This document shows positions 37,106-44,941 of a DNA stretch of 64,000 bases, in pieces. Under the pieces are notes generated by a model. The model was not told the DNA's origin and ran no database searches. It saw nothing but the letters and a program-made list of their open reading frames with translations. Every line of letters starts with the position of its first letter. Position 1 is the first letter of the stretch. The translations under genes and the position numbers were made by a program. The DNA is from Bacteroides oleiciplenus YIT 12058 (GTDB taxonomy: Bacteria; Bacteroidota; Bacteroidia; Bacteroidales; Bacteroidaceae): assembly GCF_000315485.1 (NCBI RefSeq), contig NZ_JH992943.1:417796-481795 (forward strand). Reading direction: 5' to 3'.

Positions 37106-38010
37106 TCTATCTTTTTAAATATCCTGTTCCACTTTATTTTACCCGTATTCCTATCTACAGACTTCCATATCCTAACAGCCTTCCCTACAATAAAGGGTTC
37201 AGGCAACAAGCCCCAATAGCGAGAATCCTGAGAGTTCATCACCTTATCGCCTGCCACGAAATAGTAATTCTCCTTGAAACGATATGTGTGTATTACACTA
37301 TCGTTCAACAAAACCATATCTCCACGTAGTAAAAGTTTCTTTTTCTGCTCCCATTCTATTACATTCCGATACAAGGCAACATGCTTGGAAGTCATCTCTA
37401 TCACATCACCTTTTGCTGGGAGATATAAAGGACCAAAATTCATTATATCCCAATCCACAATGTCATTATAAGGATAACCACTCATCACAATTCCATAGTC
37501 CCCTTCCCGACCATGTTCAGCAATCCACATCAAATTGTCCTGTGACTCCACATTTCCCAATTCCGAGGTATAGCCATGTACTTTATAATGCCCTCTACTT
37601 ATTTCAAATGTATCACCGGGCAAAGCAACACAACGCTTCACATAATAATTCATTACCTGAAAAACAATACTATCCCAACGCTGTTCCATATAAGGGAAGT
37701 TAAAAACCAGCACATCATTTCTTTTGACTTCACCCAGTTCAGGCAAACGGGATATATTAATTTTCTTGCCATCCAAAGCGTCCTTAATATTGAATAAACG
37801 CCCTCCCATCACACATTTATTCACCAATATATAATCTCCTGCAAGCAGTGCAGGCTCCATCGAGTCAGAAGGGATCTTAAATGTAGTAATACAGGTCACT
37901 TGAAGCAGTATCCAAATCAATACTGCTCCACAGGCCATCAAAAGCAGATTAAGAATCTTATCAAGATACCAATCTAAACCTCTTACATTATGCGAGTCCT
38001 TCTTTGTCAT
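37102..38010 (-). CDS. lepB: Signal peptidase I paralogue of the NVEALA island
   Basis: 302 residues, one N-terminal membrane helix (about 18-40). S26 boxes: FKIPSDSMEPALLAGDYILVN with the nucleophile Ser50, YYVKRCVALPGD with the general base Lys125, and GDKVMNSQDSRYWGLLP (box E). Catalytic dyad intact. Cleaves signal peptides on the periplasmic face. A copy embedded in a peptide island suggests dedicated processing rather than the housekeeping enzyme, though that is not shown. Translationally coupled to the ligase-like gene. Confidence 0.93.
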   Translation of the reverse strand: MTKKDSHNVRGLDWYLDKILNLLLMACGAVLIWILLQVTCITTFKIPSDSMEPALLAGDYILVNKCVMGGRLFNIKDALDGKKINISRLPELGEVKRNDVLVFNFPYMEQRWDSIVFQVMNYYVKRCVALPGDTFEISRGHYKVHGYTSELGNVESQDNLMWIAEHGREGDYGIVMSGYPYNDIVDWDIMNFGPLYLPAKGDVIEMTSKHVALYRNVIEWEQKKKLLLRGDMVLLNDSVIHTYRFKENYYFVAGDKVMNSQDSRYWGLLPEPFIVGKAVRIWKSVDRNTGKIKWNRIFKKIE

Positions 38011-38050
38011 TTCATTTTAAAATCAACTTACTAATTTTCAGATAAAAAAA

Positions 38051-38953
38051 TTATTCTGCATTCCCTGTTATTTTCAGAATTATCGGAGAAGATTCAATAT
38101 TACAATGTACAGTGATAGTTTTCTCAAAATGCCCAATATGGTCTGCCTTATAAGTAATATCCAGACTTGTAGAGCTTCCTGGACGTATCGGTTCTTTAGA
38201 GTAAGAAACTGATATACAACCACAAGATGTACTAATATCTTTAATTACTAACAGATTACTTCCAGTATTCTTCAATGCCAAAGTAGTTTTCTGCTCCCTT
38301 TCCCCTATAAAACGCCCTAAAGATATGGTAGGAGAACTAATACCCACCTCTGTATTTAAAACTTCTCTTTCACTCCCTTCTTTCTTTTTATCTCCTTGAA
38401 TAATTTTCAAATACAGATCTTTGACTTTAGGATTATGTATAGGATTTCCTATAGCAATAACCTTATTATTTTTATCTAACAGAAAAGTCTGAAAGTCCAT
38501 ATCAGAAGGAAAAATATTCAATTTATTTAATGAGTTTTGTTCATCAATACATACAGGATAGTCAAAACAAGAAAACTGTAACACACGAAGAATATCAACC
38601 TTTTTTTCTGGAGAAAAAAAGAAAAGAAACTGCACTGAATTATTTGAAATAGAATCCATTTCCATCATATATTTTTTCCATTCAGTTAGTTGCAATTTAC
38701 AACTAACACATCCTGTAGAGTCTGTATAAGTCAATATCTTATATTTACTCTGAAGAGGAAAAACAACTGTATCTTTCCCTAAGACAGTAAAAACATGATT
38801 ATTGAGAAACCTAATTTCACGCTTCTCCCATTCTTGTAAAACAGCTAATGCACCTGTTTTTTTTACATCAGTACAAGAACAAATGAAGAAGTCTAAAAAA
38901 AATGGAATAAACAATGTCATACTTTGTTTTAGTAAGCTATTTCTATTTTTCAC
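38051..38953 (-). CDS. Thioredoxin-like lipoprotein with C-terminal DUF1573 domain
   Basis: 300 residues. Signal with lipobox-like FFICSC; a thioredoxin/AhpC-like region (about 70-190) containing TGCVSCKLQLTEW (C-x-x-C); then DUF1573 (about 212-300) with its signature DISTSCGC and the Ig-like ending HCNIESSPIILKITGN. Likely a periplasmic or outer-membrane-anchored redox or folding factor. Gene lies 40 nt before the signal peptidase. Confidence 0.8.
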   Translation of the reverse strand: MKNRNSLLKQSMTLFIPFFLDFFICSCTDVKKTGALAVLQEWEKREIRFLNNHVFTVLGKDTVVFPLQSKYKILTYTDSTGCVSCKLQLTEWKKYMMEMDSISNNSVQFLFFFSPEKKVDILRVLQFSCFDYPVCIDEQNSLNKLNIFPSDMDFQTFLLDKNNKVIAIGNPIHNPKVKDLYLKIIQGDKKKEGSEREVLNTEVGISSPTISLGRFIGEREQKTTLALKNTGSNLLVIKDISTSCGCISVSYSKEPIRPGSSTSLDITYKADHIGHFEKTITVHCNIESSPIILKITGNAE

Positions 38954-39024
38954 GTCTTCCTATTTTATTAATATTAAAAATCAAATAAGTCCAAATAAAA
39001 AATACACAAAAGGGAAACAGAGGA

Positions 39025-41349
39025 TTAGTATCTAACCACTCTAAAATCGAAAACCTCATTACCTAATAATCCACTTCCATCGACACCTTCGATTACACCT
39101 ACAAAACTGGAATTAATATCAGAACAATAAAAAGTGACCATAGCTTCACCTTTTTCATCCGTCACAATCGAAGGTGCCCAAAGTAAAGTATTACGAGCAT
39201 CCGGGGTAGACAACTGCATATCTATTTCATCAGGCTGGTAAAACTCACGGGCAGCATAATAACCTTGGGTACGCCAAAGATTATTCATACGCAACAATTC
39301 CTCTTCACTGAACTCAGGACCATTATATACAACAAAATCCAAATCAGTAACAATCCACTCACCCTTCGGTCCCACAGGCTCATACTTAATAATATCATAG
39401 CTTTTCCCCCTTACAGGCATAGACTTATTCTTTAGTGGACCACCACAAGTAGGACAGCCAGCCGGATGATGTGAGTACCCTCTATAATCATTCAAATAGC
39501 CATTGATAGTCTCACCTCCACAATGGCACACCCAAGCAGGATTTAGATCTTTTTGTACCAAACTATCCAATTTTCCCATCATCTTATCCCGAAATGGCCT
39601 CACAGCTTTCCGGGTAATGACCACCTCATCCAGTAAAATCGTACTATCACCACTTACAACCGGAACATCAAAGCTTTGCATATTCATTACTTCTGACAAA
39701 TCTACAATTGGATAATAAGGCTGTCTGCTCTTCCTGACACTGTCAATCTGTGGAAAACAATCCATTATAACCAGCTCAGGCTTAAAATCTTTTGGTAACA
39801 AAGGCTTCAAGTATAAATAGCCACTACGAAAATCATTCATTATATCAGCATCCACCGTAAAATTTCCCATAGAATCTGCCAAAATCAATCCAGCCTTTCC
39901 GTCAGCGTTCGATACCTGAACTAACTGTTCCGAACCTTGAAGCTCTTTCCTTTTACTCCTACTCCTTATTCGCTGAACACCTGAGATTTCATCAGTCAGA
40001 AACATTTCTCCATGATACACAGGAGTATTGAATGCCCAAACATATCGCCTCCATCCTTGGGTCAATAACAATAAGTCTAAAGCTGAAGAACGCTCTTTGT
40101 CCACACGCTCAAAATAATAAGCGGGGTTATATATCCTTCCACGAATCTGAGAAGACAAGTAACAATGAGTAAGTATATTAACCGGATCTACAGGATTACT
40201 ATAGGCTCTCTCATAAACACTGATACCAAGGTTAGCCTGAACCGGAACACCCGATTCATCCGTCACCTTTATTTTAGCGGTAGCTTTCTCACGAATTGTA
40301 TAAGTATGCTTATTCAATTCAACTGCAACATGCAGCTTTTTATCCGGATGAACATAGACTAACCTTTCAGCCACTGGTTCCATATTTCCATTGAATAGGG
40401 TAATTTCTGCTATTCCTTGATAAGGGATATTATCCAAAGGAATATTTATCCTCAAATTATCCTTCAGCAGTCCTTTGCCTACACAACACAACATTCCACG
40501 TATCTGGCACATCAAATAAATCGGCTGTACAGCAGTTCCTGCACTTTTGGAAATAAGGAAAGTCAATTCCTTTTTATTACGCTTGATAAGTCTCATCACA
40601 ATCCCTTCCGAATGGATTGTCTCCTGTAAAGGAAACTTCTTTCCGCCCTTTAGTTCAACATAATATGCACTACCTAAGCAAGGAGTAAACAGGATACTTC
40701 CCATTCCATCATGCATACTTTTCACATCCGTTATAAGCTTGCCATCCTGAAACAAAGCTCCATCAACATTGATTGGAAGACCATTTCCGTCAGTAGTTTT
40801 AAAAGCGAGTATTGAAGGAATGCCGGCCACCAGATTACCTCCTTCCGGATATATCTCAAAACGACATAAACTATCCTTTGGGGGTTCCGGCACTTGAGCA
40901 TGAATTATATTCTTAACTATTTTCACTTTCCGGGAAGGAATAATCCCTATAGTGTCCTTGGCATAAAAAGAACCTTTTGTATATCCAAATAAGAAATAAT
41001 CACCATTCGATAGTTTTTCATCAATATAAATATGACCAGACACAACTCCTGACTCTATCGGATATTTCTCTTGCCAGACTATAGAGTCACAAGAATTAAT
41101 CATTTGTAAATAAAGCGTTTTACTCTTATCTGACAAGCCAAAAGATTGTGCATCCAGTTGATAAACTTTAAACCATAGATCTTCACCTGTTTCATAAATA
41201 CCCTTACTTGTCTGGAAGTACAGTACTTCCGAAGGATTAGCAGAAGATTGCTCATGCAAATTCTCAATAACAGTATCTATAGCCACCTGTGAGTAGCATT
41301 CATCAATGAAAATACAGAAGATGAATAAAAAAAATATCCTTTTATACAT
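39025..41349 (-). CDS. MG2-domain protein with TonB-plug-like segment and zinc-ribbon-like cysteines
   Basis: 774 residues, signal peptide ending CYSQ. N-terminal macroglobulin-like MG2 strands (LYFQTSKGIYETGEDLWFKVY), further beta domains, LLDEVVITRKAVRPF like the pre-plug segment of TonB-linked proteins, then WVCHCGGETINGY and AGCPTCGGPL (two C-x-x-C/C-x-C pairs about residues 605-640). Bacteroidetes proteins of this type bind or trap substrates at the surface; the cysteine pairs might hold zinc. No barrel is present. Function unknown. Confidence 0.7.
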   Translation of the reverse strand: MYKRIFFLFIFCIFIDECYSQVAIDTVIENLHEQSSANPSEVLYFQTSKGIYETGEDLWFKVYQLDAQSFGLSDKSKTLYLQMINSCDSIVWQEKYPIESGVVSGHIYIDEKLSNGDYFLFGYTKGSFYAKDTIGIIPSRKVKIVKNIIHAQVPEPPKDSLCRFEIYPEGGNLVAGIPSILAFKTTDGNGLPINVDGALFQDGKLITDVKSMHDGMGSILFTPCLGSAYYVELKGGKKFPLQETIHSEGIVMRLIKRNKKELTFLISKSAGTAVQPIYLMCQIRGMLCCVGKGLLKDNLRINIPLDNIPYQGIAEITLFNGNMEPVAERLVYVHPDKKLHVAVELNKHTYTIREKATAKIKVTDESGVPVQANLGISVYERAYSNPVDPVNILTHCYLSSQIRGRIYNPAYYFERVDKERSSALDLLLLTQGWRRYVWAFNTPVYHGEMFLTDEISGVQRIRSRSKRKELQGSEQLVQVSNADGKAGLILADSMGNFTVDADIMNDFRSGYLYLKPLLPKDFKPELVIMDCFPQIDSVRKSRQPYYPIVDLSEVMNMQSFDVPVVSGDSTILLDEVVITRKAVRPFRDKMMGKLDSLVQKDLNPAWVCHCGGETINGYLNDYRGYSHHPAGCPTCGGPLKNKSMPVRGKSYDIIKYEPVGPKGEWIVTDLDFVVYNGPEFSEEELLRMNNLWRTQGYYAAREFYQPDEIDMQLSTPDARNTLLWAPSIVTDEKGEAMVTFYCSDINSSFVGVIEGVDGSGLLGNEVFDFRVVRY

Positions 41350-41403
41350 AGTACATAGTATTTAGGTGAATATTCATATCCTACATTGTGACTTCATATA
41401 ATA

Positions 41404-41850
41404 TTATATACTCTTCCTTAACTTATGAAAAGCATCTGTTTTAGGAGATTGAAAAATACACTGTGAGATTTTCCCATCGACCATATGAATAATGCAAGGA
41501 TAAATAGCATTCTCCGTCAATAACTTAAAATGATTATCCCTATCTATATAAATATTAGAGTGTTCACTAACTTTTATGTCTGTTTTTTGTTGGAATATTT
41601 TCAATGATTCAATGTTAGTCAGAACAAATAACATTTGGGGATTCGACACATTTTCTTGCATAAAAAATTCCCCTTCCTGAATACAACCATGACATCCAAG
41701 TCCTGGAAGTATTATAATCCATTCATATTTTGTATCAACATTAGCCTGCTTTATGGCATTCATCAAGAACTCCTTTTCAGAATTTCCACTACAAGAAACG
41801 AATAATACAACAAAGTATAATGCCAATCTTGTTACGATATTTTTCTTCAT
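41404..41850 (-). CDS. Small thioredoxin-like lipoprotein
   Basis: 148 residues from the ATG at 41850 (a further ATG at 41859 adds three residues). Lipobox LFVSC near residue 20. The segment ILPGLGCHGCIQEGEFFM contains a C-x-x-C at the start of a helix, as in thioredoxin-fold proteins, and the overall length is a minimal fold. Resembles the N-terminal part of the DUF1573 protein in layout. Probably a periplasmic thiol protein for the island; not proven. Confidence 0.65.
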   Translation of the reverse strand: MKKNIVTRLALYFVVLFVSCSGNSEKEFLMNAIKQANVDTKYEWIIILPGLGCHGCIQEGEFFMQENVSNPQMLFVLTNIESLKIFQQKTDIKVSEHSNIYIDRDNHFKLLTENAIYPCIIHMVDGKISQCIFQSPKTDAFHKLRKSI

Positions 41851-41874
41851 ACGACCCATATTTATATAAGAAAC

Positions 41875-43062
41875 TTAAATAAGTTCAGGAATGAAAATTC
41901 TAAAATTAAGATAATCCTCATTAGTATCCTCATTATCAATATATTCTATATTTAATCCCTCACAGGTTACAAAAGAGTTTGTCCAATTCCACTTCTTCCC
42001 CGTTCCTATTACAGTTTCTCCCAAATAATTAAAATTCTCATCCATAATTATTATATTTATAGGCTTTTCTTCTTTTGAAGTAGCAATCGTGGCATTTGGA
42101 ATACCTTGCAGTAAAAACCGATAATAAACTTTACGATAAGGATCGTATATAATTGCTCCATACATATCTTCATGCAAAAAATTAGAGATAATTAAATTAT
42201 CCGGAGTTCTTGCTGTATCATCATAATCGATAGAATGAATAGTACCTGCATTGTTACTTCCTCCATATACTTGAGCAATGATAGTATCAGAATCCCATCT
42301 TGATAAATACAAGTCATGAGAGGCAGGAAAACTATGTATTAATTCTCCTTTAGCTGATAAAGTGGGATAGACTCGTGTTGGTATTCCCCCTTCCCAATTC
42401 ACTCCATTACCATATATTTCTTTTGGATAAGTATGCCGGAATTCTACCATATTATTATTGGTATTTATACAAGCTGTAAACTTAAATCGATCAATATCAG
42501 TAGCTGGTATGGATGAGAACAACTGACCTGTTAACAATAAAATATCATTTACTAAAAGAAATGGATTTACTGTACTGGGCAAATATTGTGGATAGTAACT
42601 AAACCAATCCAATTTATTATCACTACCCCGAAGTGAAATATGCTCTTTTACCTCAGCAGAAGAATTAGTTAAAATGACTTCTGTCATCGGCATGTTATAA
42701 ACATAGATAGAATCCGAATTTTTAATATAGTATCCAGATAGTCTTGAAACAGCATTACCGCCCTCTTTTTTATAAACAATTTTTCCCACAAAGGACGTAT
42801 CTTCATAATTATATAGATAAATAGCATTTTTATATAAATTCAAAAAAGTCAGTATTCTTCTCCCTAACGAATCTTCCGTCATTTGCATATAAGGAGACTT
42901 AGGAGCCGTTTCTGAATCTAAATAAAATTTCTTTCCACTATTTTCTACTAATTGATAAGTTGCTTCCACTTTCCCTTTCTTATTGTTCTTAATACTCACT
43001 ACATTATTAGTGCATGAAACAAGTAAAAATAGGAAACCGACAATATATAATTGAAGTTTCAT
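41875..43062 (-). CDS. DUF4221-type beta-propeller lipoprotein
   Basis: 395 residues from the ATG at 43062. Lipobox FLLVSC. The body is a series of beta strands with repeated hydrophobic and aromatic pairs (YKNAIYLYNYEDTSF, DSIYVYNMPM, DDTARTPDNLII), as expected for a six-bladed propeller of the DUF4221 kind common in Bacteroides and often next to NVEALA peptide genes. Probably surface or periplasmic. A long inverted repeat (43080-43181) stands in front of the gene and could control it. Confidence 0.7.
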   Translation of the reverse strand: MKLQLYIVGFLFLLVSCTNNVVSIKNNKKGKVEATYQLVENSGKKFYLDSETAPKSPYMQMTEDSLGRRILTFLNLYKNAIYLYNYEDTSFVGKIVYKKEGGNAVSRLSGYYIKNSDSIYVYNMPMTEVILTNSSAEVKEHISLRGSDNKLDWFSYYPQYLPSTVNPFLLVNDILLLTGQLFSSIPATDIDRFKFTACINTNNNMVEFRHTYPKEIYGNGVNWEGGIPTRVYPTLSAKGELIHSFPASHDLYLSRWDSDTIIAQVYGGSNNAGTIHSIDYDDTARTPDNLIISNFLHEDMYGAIIYDPYRKVYYRFLLQGIPNATIATSKEEKPINIIIMDENFNYLGETVIGTGKKWNWTNSFVTCEGLNIEYIDNEDTNEDYLNFRIFIPELI

Positions 43063-43079
43063 TGTTACAAACAATTAAT

Positions 43080-43181
43080 AGGCTATATAGAAAACCTTAT
43101 AAATACAAATAATACGTACAAGTTTTATAAAAAACACAAGCATCAATATCATCCGTATTAATATGTATTTCTATATAGCCT
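43080..43181. repeat. Perfect 14-bp inverted repeat spanning the NVEALA-1 / DUF4221 gap
   Basis: AGGCTATATAGAAA (43080-43093) and TTTCTATATAGCCT (43168-43181) are exact reverse complements 74 nt apart. A second pair, AATACG and CGTATT, lies inside. The transcript between the two genes could fold into one extended stem, as an attenuator, processing site or stabilising element. Confidence 0.75.
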
Positions 43182-43187
43182 CATTTT

Positions 43188-43427
43188 TTACCACTTATAT
43201 GGATCACATGTATAATAGCCCTGTGCAAACACACAAATTTGTTCTAAAGTTATGCATTTACCACCAACAGAACCTCCAGGATGGCACTCAGCATTCGCAA
43301 CAGTTGAACTTGCCAGATCCAATAGACTCACATCTTGCACTTCATTAGTCACAGCTTTTGACATGTTAAATGCCACTGCACAAAGACATACTGCTAATCC
43401 TACAGTTTTCAAAATTTTCTTTTTCAT
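43188..43427 (-). CDS. Cys-rich NVEALA-like exported peptide (peptide 1)
   Basis: 79 residues. N-terminal Lys-rich hydrophobic export segment (MKKKILKTVGLAVCLCAVAF), then LLDLASSTVANAEC in place of the usual LxNVEALA, so the hallmark is degenerate. The mature tail after it has four cysteines (C-x9-C-x6-C-x8-C) and ends DPYKW. Probable disulfide-bonded secreted peptide. It is placed between two propeller lipoprotein genes with no promoter of its own that I can see. Confidence 0.7.
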   Translation of the reverse strand: MKKKILKTVGLAVCLCAVAFNMSKAVTNEVQDVSLLDLASSTVANAECHPGGSVGGKCITLEQICVFAQGYYTCDPYKW

Positions 43428-43514
43428 AATAGCTTAATTTTAAATTGTTAATACTAACTCATACCATAATATTGGTATATTTTTTTCTTTCTCTATCCCA
43501 GTTTTTATCTACTA

Positions 43515-44576
43515 TCAAGGAATGTTATACCTTACTATTGGTTCATCTTCATTCACATCCATAGCAGTGATAATTCCTTGTAGTTCATCTACCCAGATAC
43601 CATGAACATAGCGGTCCAGCACATACTTTCGAAGCGGTTCACCTTTCAGACTAAACACATAAATAGACTGTCCGCCATCAGGTAATTTATTTCCCTGCTT
43701 TGCACTCTCCATAATATCCTTAAATGTTTTTCCCTGAAAAACGGCATAAATGGCATTATCCGTCACTTGTACATCACCAAAACCCATAATACCTGTCGGT
43801 ATGCCATAGCCCTCCGCAATCTGAAACTCCGGTTCTCCATGCGGACCGATGCAGACAACATGCGTGCTGTCTTTCAGATTATAGATTTCCAGAACCTCGC
43901 CAAGCTGAGTAGCAGCAACCAACACACCCTTACGAGGGTTGTAGTCAATAAAACTACGCCAGGCCTGTGCCAGTGCAGGACGGGAATTCTCCAAAGCCTC
44001 TTTGTTGGCAGAAAGAATTGTCCCGAACTTCCGTAACAACTTTCCTTCTGAATTGACCTGACAGAAACGGTTATCACCCGTATAGTCAGGGATGATAAAA
44101 GTGGAATCCTCATATATTACAAAATCTAAAGCCCGGAGAATTTCCTTATCCAGCTTCACCACTTCTTGACGAAGTAGCGTGTCACCAGATAGAGCAAGCC
44201 CTAATTCTGTTAACTCCGACTTATTTGCATCCAATGTCCATAAATCTCTTCCACTCCATCGAAAATTCTCTGCTGAAAGCATCTCTTCGGGTGAATCTCC
44301 TCTCTTTCCAAAAGAAGACAGATAATGGAATTCCGGATAATTGAATGCATGAAAATAATGATCCGTTCCATGCAAATCCAGCACCACAGCTTTATTGTCC
44401 GAAGCATGTATCCGGAAAGGATAGCGGAACAAGGCTGTATCCAATTGTATCGTCTTTGCTTTTAGTTCCTGTACTTGAGGAAAATCAGTATATCTATTGT
44501 TTGTAGAAACAGTTGATTGGAATGTACAGGAAAGAAAAAAGAAGAGGACACTAATAAAGTAAACTATACGGTGCAT
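43515..44576 (-). CDS. TolB-like six-bladed propeller lipoprotein (BF3164-like)
   Basis: 353 residues, lipobox FFFLSC. Strand motifs with regular spacing (HYLSSFGKRGDSPEEM, LWTLDANKSELTEL, VQVTDNAIYAVFQGK, SIYVFSLKGEPLRKYVLD) fit the TolB-like/BF3164 six-bladed propeller lipoproteins that accompany NVEALA genes in Bacteroides. Start codon lies inside the end of the preceding NVEALA gene (26-nt overlap), so the two are translationally coupled. Role unknown: peptide binding or display are possibilities. Confidence 0.75.
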   Translation of the reverse strand: MHRIVYFISVLFFFLSCTFQSTVSTNNRYTDFPQVQELKAKTIQLDTALFRYPFRIHASDNKAVVLDLHGTDHYFHAFNYPEFHYLSSFGKRGDSPEEMLSAENFRWSGRDLWTLDANKSELTELGLALSGDTLLRQEVVKLDKEILRALDFVIYEDSTFIIPDYTGDNRFCQVNSEGKLLRKFGTILSANKEALENSRPALAQAWRSFIDYNPRKGVLVAATQLGEVLEIYNLKDSTHVVCIGPHGEPEFQIAEGYGIPTGIMGFGDVQVTDNAIYAVFQGKTFKDIMESAKQGNKLPDGGQSIYVFSLKGEPLRKYVLDRYVHGIWVDELQGIITAMDVNEDEPIVRYNIP

Positions 44577-44790
44577 AATAAGAATCTACTTTAGTATTAT
44601 TAAACGGACAATCGACAGTTCCAACACCAAAACAATAGCGACTACCTGCCTCGTCATGTGCCAAAGCCTCTACATTCTCTAATAATAAAGAAGAGACTTC
44701 TGATGATGACTGACTTTTCTGAATATAACCAATTGTGATAGCAGCTATCACTGCTACAATTACCAGAACCTTGTTAATTTTGTTTTTCAT
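44551..44790 (-). CDS. NVEALA domain exported peptide (peptide 2)
   Basis: 79 residues with a Lys-rich N-terminus and hydrophobic export segment (KVLVIVAVIAAITIGYI), the hallmark LLLENVEALAHDE, then a short tail with two cysteines (YCFGVGTVDC) and DSYYAPYSLLY. NVEALA proteins (Pfam PF14055) are small Bacteroides exported peptides of unknown function. The ALA resembles a signal-peptidase-type cut site, so the mature peptide may be the about 30-residue tail (inference). A -7 box lies upstream, and the gene opens the coupled operon. Confidence 0.85.
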   Translation of the reverse strand: MKNKINKVLVIVAVIAAITIGYIQKSQSSSEVSSLLLENVEALAHDEAGSRYCFGVGTVDCPFNNTKVDSYYAPYSLLY

Positions 44791-44821
44791 AAATCATGCG
44801 ATTTTCAATATTTCGATGTAG

Positions 44822-44829
44822 CAAATATA
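44822..44829 (-). promoter_or_regulatory. -7 box TATATTTG of the NVEALA operon
   Basis: A TAnnTTTG match on the minus strand 31 nt upstream of the NVEALA-2 start codon, between the regulator gene's hairpin and the peptide gene. Confidence 0.6.
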
Positions 44830-44874
44830 AAGATTACGCAAATATCTCTTAAGCATTTTATCGGTTTTATAAAG

Positions 44875-44910
44875 CTACAGGGGCGTGAGAAAATTCTCAC
44901 ACCCCTGTAG
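44875..44910 (-). terminator. Strong hairpin between the regulator and NVEALA-2 genes
   Basis: CTACAGGGG-C-GTGAGAA pairs with TTCTCAC-A-CCCCTGTAG, a stem of about 16 bp over a 2-nt loop. It lies past the regulator stop. The T tract (CTTTTT) is on the plus-strand side; on the minus strand only CTTTATA follows, so termination of the regulator transcript is likely but not textbook. Direction is uncertain. Confidence 0.6.
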
Positions 44911-44941
44911 CACTCTTTTTAATGATATATTAATGATTTAT

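Noticed and set aside
43461..43478. Terminator between the propeller lipoprotein and NVEALA-1
   Set aside because: The ATACCA/TGGTAT hairpin has its T tract on the plus strand, where no gene ends; no minus-strand T run.
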